Shown piece after piece: positions 5,436 to 11,348 of a stretch of DNA of 11,348 nt. The notes below the pieces were generated by a model, which was not told the DNA's origin, made no database searches, and saw nothing but the letters and a program-made list of their open reading frames with translations. The stretch comes from a bacterium HR12. GTDB lineage: Bacteria; Actinomycetota; UBA4738; HRBIN12. The translations under genes were made by a program, and so were the position numbers. The stretch spans positions 1 to 11,348 of the forward strand of contig BEHO01000013.1 of NCBI GenBank assembly GCA_002898915.1, written 5' to 3'. Within the stretch, counting starts at the first letter, position 1, and the number at the start of each line of letters is the position of its first letter.

Positions 5436-7718
5436 CTAGTTCCGGCCGGCGGCGCGCACCGCGCGCAGCACCCGTTCCGGGGTGAGGGGCAGGTCCAGGT
5501 GCCGCACGCCGAGGTGCGAGAGGGCGTCGATCACCGCGTTGTGGACGGCCGGGGTCGAGCCGATCGTCGCCGACTCGCCGATCCCCTTCACGCCGAGGGG
5601 GTTGAGGCCGGTCGGGGTCTCGGTGTGGGCGTTCTCGTAGGCCGGGAGCTCCGTCGCGGCCGGCATCGCGTAGGCCGCCAGGTTCGCCGTCAAGGGCGTG
5701 CCCCACGCGTCGTAGGCCATCTCCTCGTACAGGGCCTGCGCGATCCCCTGGGCGGTGCCCCCGTGCACCTGTCCCCGCACGAGCATGGGGTTCATGATCC
5801 TGCCGCAGTCGTCCACCGAGACGTGCTGCAGCATGGCGACCTCCCCGGTCTCCAGGTCCACCTCCACGACCGAGACGTGGGCCCCGAACGGGTAGGTGTA
5901 GTCGGGCTGGGCCGGGCGGGCCTCCGCCGCGAGCCCCGGCTCCACGCCCTCCGGCAGGGCCCCGGCATCGCGCGCCGCGGCGGCCACCTCGGACCACGAG
6001 AGGGACCGCTCCGGGGCGCCCCGCACCCCGATCCGACCCTCCGGCAGCACCTCCACGTCCTCCACCGCCGCCTCCAGGAGGTGGGCCGCGATCGCCCGGG
6101 CCTTGTCCCGGACGGCCGAGGCCGCCTCGACCACAGCCGTCCCGCCCACCTGGAGGGAGCGCGAGCCGAACGTCCCCTCGCCTCGAGGCACGACCGCGGT
6201 GTCGGAGTGCAGCACCCGCACCCGCTCCACCGGCACGCCGAGCACGGAGGCGGCGACCTGCGCGAAGGCGGTCTCGTGCCCCTGGCCGTGGGAGGAGGTC
6301 CCGACCCGCACCACGACCGACCCGTCGTCCTCGACCGCGACGGCCCCGAACTCCTTGCGGCTGAAACCGGTGACCTCCACGTAGCAGGCGACCCCGATCC
6401 CCAGCGCGCGGCGCTCGCCGCGCGCCCGGCGCTCCGCCTGCTCGCGGCGGAGCTCCTCGTAGCCGGCGAGCCGGAGCGCCTCGTCCAGGGCTCGTTCGTA
6501 CGCCCCGCTGTCGTAGACGCTCCCCACCGCCGTCCGGTAGGGGAAGGCGTCCGGAGGGATGAGGTTGCGTCGCCGGAGCTCCACGGGGTCCATGCCGAGC
6601 TCGTCCGCGAGCACGTCCATCGCCCGCTCGATCGAGAGCGTGGCCTCGGGTCGTCCGGCGCCCCGGTACTCCGCGACCGGCGTCGTGCTCGTGACGACCG
6701 AGCGCCCGCGGGAGGCCACCCGCGGGATGCGGTAGCACCCGGGCAGCATCGTCCTCGTCGTCGGGGGCAGGTACGCGGCGATCGGGTAGGCGCCGAGGTC
6801 GGCCAGGATGTCCACCCGCAGGCCGACGAGGCGCCCGTCGCGGGTCGCCCCCAGCTCGACGTCGTGGATCTGCGCGCGCCCGTGGTTGAGGGCGAGCATG
6901 CTCTCACTCCGGGTCTCCACCCACTTGACCGGACGCCCGAGGCGCAGCGCCGCCGCCGCGCACGCGAGGTACTCCGGATAGACGTGGAGCTTCGAGCCGA
7001 ACCCGCCCCCCACGTCGGGAGCGACGACGCGCACGCGCTCCTTCGGCAGCTCCAGCCACTCCGCGAGGTCGTCGCGGACGTCGAAGGGGACCTGGGTGGA
7101 GACCCAGGCCGTGAGGCCGCCGTCCTCCGGCACCGCGAGGATCGCGTTCGGCTCCATCGGGACCGGCGCGAGGCGCTGGTGCCGCACCCGCACCCGCGCC
7201 ACGACCTCGGCCCCCTCCAGCACGTCCTCGTCCCACCCCTCCTCGAACGCGTGGGCCAGGTTCGTCCCGGCCTCCGGGTGCAGGATCGCCGCGCCCTCGG
7301 CCAGCGCGGCCTCCGCCCCGATCACGGGCTCGAGGGGCTCGAGCTCCACCCCGACGGTCTCGGCCGCGTCCTCGGCCTGCGCCAGGGTCTCGGCGAGCAC
7401 GACGGCGATCGGCTCACCCACGTAGCGCACGCGGTCCCGCGCCAGCACCGGCCGCTCGAACGGCCCCTCCACGTTGCCGGCGGGCGGCCGCGGCCGCAGC
7501 GCCAGGTCCTCCGCGGCGAACACGCCGACCACGCCCGGCATCCCCGAGGCCTCGGAGGTGTCGACGCGCGAGATCCGCGCGTGCGCCATCATGGAGCGCA
7601 CGAACACGGCGCGGAGGGCGCCGGGGGCCGGGAGATCGTCCACGTAGCGGGCGGACCCGGTCAGGAAGCGCGGGTCCTCGGTCCGCAGGACCACGCTGCC
7701 GAAGATGGAGGTCGTCAT
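5436..7718 (-). CDS. Molybdenum hydroxylase large subunit (form II CoxL / xanthine dehydrogenase family)
   Basis: 760 residues, full length for the molybdopterin-binding large subunit of the xanthine dehydrogenase/CO dehydrogenase family, which hydroxylates a small substrate using a Mo-cytosine-dinucleotide cofactor. It starts FGSVVLRTEDPRFLTGSARY, typical of the family. Cofactor-site motifs: DVGGGFGSK (235-243), YRGAGRPEA (351-359), SSHGQGHET (475-483) and KGIGESATIG (711-720), where Glu715 is the expected catalytic base. The loop reads EYRGAGR, form-II like, not the AYXCSFR loop of true aerobic CO dehydrogenase, so CO oxidation is not indicated; substrate unknown. No FAD-binding or 2Fe-2S subunit gene is beside it. 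ATG 7716-7718 has no Shine-Dalgarno; TACAGT (7732-7727 on the minus strand) could give a leaderless mRNA. Confidence 0.92.
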   Translation of the reverse strand: MTTSIFGSVVLRTEDPRFLTGSARYVDDLPAPGALRAVFVRSMMAHARISRVDTSEASGMPGVVGVFAAEDLALRPRPPAGNVEGPFERPVLARDRVRYVGEPIAVVLAETLAQAEDAAETVGVELEPLEPVIGAEAALAEGAAILHPEAGTNLAHAFEEGWDEDVLEGAEVVARVRVRHQRLAPVPMEPNAILAVPEDGGLTAWVSTQVPFDVRDDLAEWLELPKERVRVVAPDVGGGFGSKLHVYPEYLACAAAALRLGRPVKWVETRSESMLALNHGRAQIHDVELGATRDGRLVGLRVDILADLGAYPIAAYLPPTTRTMLPGCYRIPRVASRGRSVVTSTTPVAEYRGAGRPEATLSIERAMDVLADELGMDPVELRRRNLIPPDAFPYRTAVGSVYDSGAYERALDEALRLAGYEELRREQAERRARGERRALGIGVACYVEVTGFSRKEFGAVAVEDDGSVVVRVGTSSHGQGHETAFAQVAASVLGVPVERVRVLHSDTAVVPRGEGTFGSRSLQVGGTAVVEAASAVRDKARAIAAHLLEAAVEDVEVLPEGRIGVRGAPERSLSWSEVAAAARDAGALPEGVEPGLAAEARPAQPDYTYPFGAHVSVVEVDLETGEVAMLQHVSVDDCGRIMNPMLVRGQVHGGTAQGIAQALYEEMAYDAWGTPLTANLAAYAMPAATELPAYENAHTETPTGLNPLGVKGIGESATIGSTPAVHNAVIDALSHLGVRHLDLPLTPERVLRAVRAAGRN
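7707..7711 (+). promoter_or_regulatory. Ribosome binding site deciding the sugar dehydrogenase start
   Basis: GGAGG, 5 bases before ATG 7717. It picks this ATG over the in-frame ATG at 7705, which overlaps the site itself. It lies antisense within the first codons of the coxL-like gene. Confidence 0.7.
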
Positions 7719-7726
7719 GGCGCCAC

Positions 7727-7732
7727 ACTGTA
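7727..7732 (-). promoter_or_regulatory. Candidate -10 box for a leaderless coxL-like mRNA
   Basis: On the minus strand TACAGT fits TANNNT, and a start about 7 bases on would fall at or next to the A of the ATG at 7718. No convincing -35 was seen. The element lies inside the opposite gene's signal-peptide codons. Confidence 0.3.
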
Positions 7733-8378
7733 GACGAGGGTTCCGCGCTCGCACGCTCGTCGTCGGCCCCCTGCTCCTGGTCCTGCTCGGCGCGGCCCCG
7801 CCGGCCCTCGCCGACATCGGGGCGCGCCCGGTGGCGACCGGCCTCGCGCAGCCCGTGGGCTTCACGTTCGGGCCCGGGCCCACCCTCTGGTACGTGGAGA
7901 AGGCGACGGGCGAGGTCCGCGTCGTGGACCTCCGTTCCGGTCGCGATCGGCTCTTCTCCCGGGTCTCGCGGATCGACGCGGCCGGTGAGCGGGGGTTGCT
8001 CGGGGTCGCGCTCCACCCGCGCTACCCGTCCCGCCCCTTCGTGTACGTGTACGCGACCCGGCGCTCCGGCGGCGACCTCGAGAACCAGCTGCTCCGGATC
8101 CGCGAGGAGGACGGCGTCGGCGTCCGGCGCCGGGTGCTCCTCTCCTCGCCGGTCGGGTCCGCCACCAACCACAACGGAGGCCGGATCCTGTTCGGCCCGG
8201 ACGGGATGCTCTACGTCGCGATCGGCGACGGCGCCGAGCCCGACCGCGCGCAGCGGCTCGCCGACCTCCGCGGGAAGGTGCTCCGCGTGCGGCCCGATGG
8301 GGCCGTCCCGGCGACCAACCCCTTCGACTCCCCCGTGTGGGCCTTCGGTCTCCGCAACTCCTTCGGGTTCGCCTTCGA

Positions 8379-8383
8379 CCCCC
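8379..8383 (+). other. Frameshift site (run of five C)
   Basis: The reading frame changes by -1 within or just after CCCCC. With six C the frame reads FDPPTDRLW and runs through. A homopolymer slip is the simplest cause. Confidence 0.75.
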
Positions 8384-8863
8384 GACCGACCGGCTCTGGC
8401 TCACCGACAACGGGCCGGCCTGCAACGACGAGGTGAACCGCATCCGTGCCGGGAGGAACTACGGGTGGGGCCCGAGCGCCACCTGCGAGGGGCCGGCGCC
8501 GCGGAACACGAACCGCGACGGCCCCCGCCCCGTGCTGCCGGAGCTGTACCTGCCCGATGCCGTGGGGATCACGGGCATCGCCTTCTGCGAGGGCTGCGGT
8601 CTCGGCCGGCGGAGCGAGGGACGGCTGTTCTTCTCCGCCGTCACCGACGGGCTCCTCCGCCGCGTCGCCCTCGGCGACCGGCGCACGACCGTGCGCTCCT
8701 CGCGGGTGGTGTACCGGCACGACCGCGGGATCATCTCGATCGAGGTCGGCCCCCGCGGCCGCCTGTACTTCAGCGACATGACCGGGATCTACCGCCTCGT
8801 GCGGACCTAGCCCGCTTGCCAGCGCACGCTCCCGGGTGCAAGCTGGAGGAGGAGGTCGAGAGC

Positions 8864-9025
8864 GTGGACATCGGACCCCCGAGGCGCATCATCGAGGTCG
8901 AGCCGGTCACCCTCCCGGTGCCCGAGACGATCCCCGTGCCCGAACGCGTCCCGGTGCCCGTCCCCGCGCGGGAGCCTGAGGCGCCGCGCGAGCCGCGCGG
9001 GCCCGACGAGCCGACCGAGGGCTGA
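8864..9025 (+). CDS. Small Pro/Val-rich protein (PxP repeats)
   Basis: 53 residues from GTG 8864, preceded by an excellent ribosome site (GGAGGAGGAGG, 8845-8855, 8 bases away), which argues that this short frame is translated. The sequence opens DIGPPRRIIEVEPVTLPVPE, continues with repeated PVPE/PVPV units and ends in a Pro/Glu/Arg-rich tail. No signal peptide, membrane segment or Cys. It would be extended and disordered, like a scaffold or a binding tail. The stop is 3 bases before the next GTG start, so the two genes are probably coupled. I have a weak memory of short actinobacterial proteins with an IGxPxRxIxVEP opening. Function unknown. Confidence 0.7.
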   Translation: MDIGPPRRIIEVEPVTLPVPETIPVPERVPVPVPAREPEAPREPRGPDEPTEG

Positions 9026-9028
9026 GCG

Positions 9029-9601
9029 GTGCTCGACGTCCTCGTCGCGCCGAGGCGCGACACCCTCACGGAGCCCGTCGTGGCCTGGCGTACCTGGATC
9101 CTCGCGGGCTCCAGGGACGGCGAGGACCTGCGGCTCCTTCCCCTGTTCGGCGACCGTCGCCCGTGGCCACCCCGGGAGCCCATGCGGGCCTCGTGCGTTC
9201 GCCGCGGCCGCCACCCGGTGCCCGACCTCACCTGCACCTGCGGCGTGTACGCCACCCACGGCCTGGCGGGCCTCCGCCGCGCACGGGACCCCGCGGTCCT
9301 CGGGACCGTGGCCCTCTGGGGGCGCGTCGTGGAGCACACGGCCGGGTACCGCGCCGAGTACGGGTACCCGCAGCGGCTGCGGCTGGTCTGCTTCGTCTGC
9401 GCCTTCCTCGCGGGTCCCGGCGGCGGCGAGCGCTGCGACGTCGTCGTCCGGCACCGTGGCGGACGCCTCGTGCCCCTCTGCCGCGAGCACCTCGAGCTCG
9501 CCCGGCGCTACGGGTATCCGACGCCCCGCCTGCTCGACGGCCGAGCCGTCGAGCAGCGTCTCCTCGACACGTACGCCGTCGACCCCCTGCCGACGGCCTG
9601 A
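9029..9601 (+). CDS. Cys-rich conserved hypothetical protein, possible zinc-binding
   Basis: 190 residues from GTG 9029, 3 bases after the preceding stop, with GAGGG about 7 bases upstream. The order VAWRTWIL, PWPPREPMRASC, TCTCGVYATHGLAGL and LGTVALWGRVVEHTAGYRAE matches a recurrent actinobacterial hypothetical family I recognise by pattern only. That family ends near the 'YGYPQRL' stretch; this protein has an added tail with C121-FV-C124, C136 and C151-RE-H154, which looks like a CxxC...CxxH zinc knuckle. The N-terminal part also has C56, C69 and C71. No signal peptide or membrane helix, so cytoplasmic. Function is unknown; metal binding is inferred from the Cys/His spacing. Confidence 0.75.
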   Translation: MLDVLVAPRRDTLTEPVVAWRTWILAGSRDGEDLRLLPLFGDRRPWPPREPMRASCVRRGRHPVPDLTCTCGVYATHGLAGLRRARDPAVLGTVALWGRVVEHTAGYRAEYGYPQRLRLVCFVCAFLAGPGGGERCDVVVRHRGGRLVPLCREHLELARRYGYPTPRLLDGRAVEQRLLDTYAVDPLPTA

Positions 9602-9609
9602 AGGCCGTC
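9592..9609. terminator. Hairpin spanning the two convergent stop codons
   Basis: GACGGCC (9592-9598) and GGCCGTC (9603-9609) form a 7-bp stem with a TGAA loop. It contains the TGA of the plus-strand gene and most of the TGA of the minus-strand gene. No T-run follows on either strand; a compact bidirectional terminator or transcript-end stabiliser is plausible. Confidence 0.4.
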
Positions 9610-11278
9610 AGCGCTCCCGCTCGTCCTCGGGCGGGGGCGAGGGAGCCCGGTGCCGGGCGGCCGCCGCACGGGCCAGCCGCTCCCGGAGCGACAGGCCCTC
9701 CTCCGAGGGCGCTGGGGCCGCCTCCGGCTCGGCCTCCGCGCGCTCGCCTCCCTCCGCGGGTCGCGGCTCGCCGCCCTCCCGCGCCGACCCGCGTTCGCGG
9801 GCGATGGCCGCCAGCCGCTCCCCGATCGTCGGCCGACCCTCCTCCACCTCCGCGGGCTCCGCGGGCTCCGTGACCTCCGCCGTCCCGGCGCGCGCCGCCG
9901 CGAGCTCCTGCTCCAGCTCCCGCACACGTCGCAGGGCCTGCGCCGCCTCGAACTGGGTGTTCGCCAGCGCCTCCTGAGCCCGTTGCAGCTCCGCCACGTC
10001 GTTCCGCCGCGCCGCCTCCAGCTCCTCGATCCGCGCTCGGAGCTGGGCCACCTCCTCGCCATCCCCGTCTCCCTCGGCGGCCGCGGAGACGCCCGCCGAG
10101 AGCCGCGCCCGCGCCTCCTCCAGGTCGGCCCGGGTCGTCTGGAGCTCGGTCCTCGCGGTCTCCGCCTCCGCGCGCGCGGCCTCGGCCTCGCGGCGCGCGG
10201 CCTCCAGCTCCCCGCGGAGCGCCTCGAGCTCGGATCGCGCCGCGCCGAGCTCGGCCTCCAGGGCGGCGATCCGGGCGTCGGCCTCCGCGCGGGCCGCCGT
10301 CGCCTCGTCGGCCCGCCGCCGCGCCTCGGCGAGCTCGGCCTCCAGGGCGTCCACCCGCGCCGCCGCGGCCCCCTCCGTTCCCCGTTCCCGCTCCCGCAGC
10401 TCCGCGAGCTCGGTCCGGACGGCCTCCAGCTCCCTCCTCGCCGACTCCGCCTCCGCGCGCGCGGCCTCGGCCTCGCGCTCCAGGTCCGCGGCCCGCGTCG
10501 CGACCCCCGCCTCGACCCCGGCCGCCGCCTCCCGCGCGCTCGCGAGCTCCGCCTCCCGCTCCGCGAGGGCCGCCCGCATCCGCGCGAGGTCCGCCTCGAG
10601 ACGCTGGCGCTCGCGCTCGAGCTCCGCGAGCTTCTCCTCCGCCTCCGCAGCCGCCGGCTCGGCACGAGCCTGGAGGGCCTCGGCGAGGTCGGCCTCCGCC
10701 CGCGCGGCGCGCTCCTCCGCCGTGATGGCCCGGGCCTCGAGCTCGCGGATCCGCTCCGCCGCGGCGGCCGCCTCGGCCTCGGCTCGCTCGGCGCGCGTGA
10801 GCACGGCGCGGTACTCCCTCGCCGCCTCGCCCTCCGGCAGGGTCGCGACCACCTCCGGCTCCGCCGGCACCGGACGTCGGCGGAGCGTCGTCAGGAACCA
10901 GGCGCCGGAGAGCGTGAGCGCGGCCATGAGCCCGACGCGGATCCAGGTCCACGAGCCCGCGGCCTCCTCCTCGATCGCCGCGTAGCGCTGGTCGATCTGG
11001 ACGACCCCCGAGGTCGTCGTCTCCCCGGAGAGGTGGAGGGGCACGAACGTCTGGAGCAGCTTCTCGTCGGCGCCCGCCAGACCCGCCTTGGGCCCCAGGG
11101 TCGCCTCGGTCGGCACGCTCACGACCTCGCCGGCGAGGGCGGCCTCGATGTTCGGATCGCCCTCGGCCACGTACTCGCCGATCTTGTCTCGCTGATCGCT
11201 GGAGAACACCAGCACGCCGTCACGGTTCCAGATCCGCACCCTCGCCACGCGGTCGTCCGCGAGGATGCGGGCCTGCAC
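9608..11278 (-). CDS. Membrane-anchored sensor-like protein with long coiled coil (likely N-terminally truncated)
   Basis: 556 residues from a GTG at 11276-11278. Residues 1-107 resemble the second half of a Cache-like periplasmic sensor domain (RVARVRIWNRDGVLVFSSDQ, FVPLHL, SGVVQIDQ). A membrane helix follows (about 110-131, RVGLMAALTLSGAWFL), then about 300 residues of Ala/Glu/Arg/Leu coiled coil (about 155-464), broken near 394-408 by a Gly/Asp/Ser-rich stretch. The tail (465-556) is acidic and Pro-rich with two related short helices, GERLAAIARER and LRERLARAAAAR. No histidine kinase, GGDEF, HAMP or methyl-accepting signature is visible, so output is unknown. Codons upstream in the same frame also look coding but are separated by a TAG (11291-11293), so the GTG is probably not the original start. 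Confidence 0.75.
   Translation of the reverse strand: MQARILADDRVARVRIWNRDGVLVFSSDQRDKIGEYVAEGDPNIEAALAGEVVSVPTEATLGPKAGLAGADEKLLQTFVPLHLSGETTTSGVVQIDQRYAAIEEEAAGSWTWIRVGLMAALTLSGAWFLTTLRRRPVPAEPEVVATLPEGEAAREYRAVLTRAERAEAEAAAAAERIRELEARAITAEERAARAEADLAEALQARAEPAAAEAEEKLAELERERQRLEADLARMRAALAEREAELASAREAAAGVEAGVATRAADLEREAEAARAEAESARRELEAVRTELAELRERERGTEGAAAARVDALEAELAEARRRADEATAARAEADARIAALEAELGAARSELEALRGELEAARREAEAARAEAETARTELQTTRADLEEARARLSAGVSAAAEGDGDGEEVAQLRARIEELEAARRNDVAELQRAQEALANTQFEAAQALRRVRELEQELAAARAGTAEVTEPAEPAEVEEGRPTIGERLAAIARERGSAREGGEPRPAEGGERAEAEPEAAPAPSEEGLSLRERLARAAAARHRAPSPPPEDERER
10161..10477 (-). repeat. In-frame 32-bp direct repeat in the coiled-coil region
   Basis: Two identical 32-base copies occur at 10161-10192 and 10446-10477, 285 bases (95 codons) apart, so in frame. 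They encode REAEAARAEAETAR and REAEAARAEAESAR. This suggests that the coiled coil grew by internal duplication, though codon bias in Ala/Glu/Arg runs also favours such identity. Confidence 0.6.
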
Positions 11279-11348
11279 GGTGATCAGGAGCTAGCTGTAC
11301 GCGGGGCCCAGGATCTCGCCCGCGACCTCCTTCGGCGTGAGGACGTCC
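11279..11348 (-). pseudogene. Upstream coding remnant of the sensor gene, cut by TAG
   Basis: Reading the minus strand in the frame of the downstream gene, the codons before the GTG give DVLTPKEVAGEILGPAYS, then TAG (11291-11293), then LLIT. The segment before the stop looks like a natural sensor-domain continuation (LTP..VA..ILG..Y), and TAG is one base from GAG (Glu). Likely a nonsense mutation or base error; the true start lies right of the window. Confidence 0.5.

Larger units (their letters stand above)
7717..8810 (+). pseudogene. PQQ-dependent sugar dehydrogenase (GSDH family), frameshifted
   Basis: Secreted glucose/sorbosone dehydrogenase-like beta-propeller (family of YliI-type aldose sugar dehydrogenases), which would oxidise sugars outside the membrane with PQQ. 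The start ATG 7717 follows GGAGG; a signal peptide (1-32, cut after PPALA) opens it. The first half contains GERGLLGVALHPRY, NHNGGRILFGPDGMLYVAIG (His152 the likely base) and WAFGLRNSFGFAFDP. At residue 222 the frame continues wrongly to a TGA at 8434-8436, while the family sequence resumes in another frame with TDRLWLTDNGPACNDEVNRI, GRNYGWGP, GITGIAFCEG and ends at TAG 8808-8810. One missing C in the run 8379-8383 restores a single frame of about 364 residues. It may be a genuine broken gene or a sequencing error; both halves otherwise look undecayed. Confidence 0.85.

Noticed and set aside
5436..7718. Assignment of the CoxL-like protein as aerobic CO dehydrogenase
   Set aside because: The active-site loop is EYRGAGR rather than the Cys-containing loop of true CO dehydrogenase.
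5499..7733. Plus-strand open frame of 744 codons opposite the coxL-like gene
   Set aside because: Antisense shadow of a gene with full family motifs; composition rich in Arg/His/Val/Gly and no recognisable domain.
7740..7744. GGAAC on the minus strand upstream of coxL as an ECF -35 box
   Set aside because: CGTC follows after only 3 bases, and at 16-17 bases there is no CGTC and the ATG is reached, so the spacing fails.
8377..8390. Programmed -1 ribosomal frameshift in the sugar dehydrogenase
   Set aside because: No clear stimulatory structure or family precedent; a one-base homopolymer indel is simpler.
8814..8843. Hairpin GCTTGC/GCAAGC after the sugar dehydrogenase
   Set aside because: Only 6 bp with an 18-base loop and no T-run; too weak to call a terminator.
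9228..10952. Minus-strand open frame of 574 codons in another frame of the coiled-coil gene
   Set aside because: Runs of Gly/Arg/Ala caused by frame-shifted reading of Ala/Glu codons; the 9608-11278 frame has the heptad pattern and a membrane helix.

Overview
The window is extremely GC-rich, uses GTG starts freely, is packed with almost no intergenic space, and carries long antisense shadow reading frames. Together with the gene families present (E. coli-type GdhA, ECF sigma with a membrane partner, form-II CoxL, short PxP-rich and Cys-rich proteins), this suggests an actinobacterium, probably an uncultured or environmental lineage. The class cannot be fixed from the sequence alone.

Layout. 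(1) Positions 1-855 (+) concern nitrogen: the 3' end of glutamate dehydrogenase, a strong hairpin terminator, then a P-II signalling protein with an intact nucleotide pocket but an unusual T-loop. (2) At 812-2502 a small SRPBCC-like gene on the minus strand overlaps the P-II gene tail to tail. It is divergent from an ECF sigma factor, which overlaps a single-pass membrane protein that is probably its anti-sigma or sensor partner. The 49-base divergent gap holds a GGAAC-N17-CGTC element, an ECF-type promoter in the position expected for autoregulation, and an inverted repeat. (3) At 2504-7718 a minus-strand run is read in the order CoxL-like molybdenum hydroxylase large subunit, Ser/Thr/Pro-rich membrane-anchored protein, Gmad2-type lipoprotein, S9 serine peptidase. 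(4) At 7717-9601 (+) lies a secreted PQQ-type sugar dehydrogenase gene broken by a frameshift in a C-run, then a 53-residue PVP-rich protein closely coupled to a Cys-rich, possibly zinc-binding protein. (5) From 9608 to the end (-) there is a sensor-like protein with one membrane helix and a coiled coil of about 300 residues. Its reading frame carries an in-frame TAG near the right edge that probably cuts off the real N-terminus.

No RNA genes, CRISPR arrays or mobile elements were found. Most genes look like ordinary chromosomal core or accessory genes. The most interesting points are the P-II T-loop without Tyr51, the ECF autoregulatory promoter, the divergent pair sharing one CATG at its start codons, the orphan CoxL, the coiled-coil sensor without an output domain, and the small PVP protein/Cys-rich pair.
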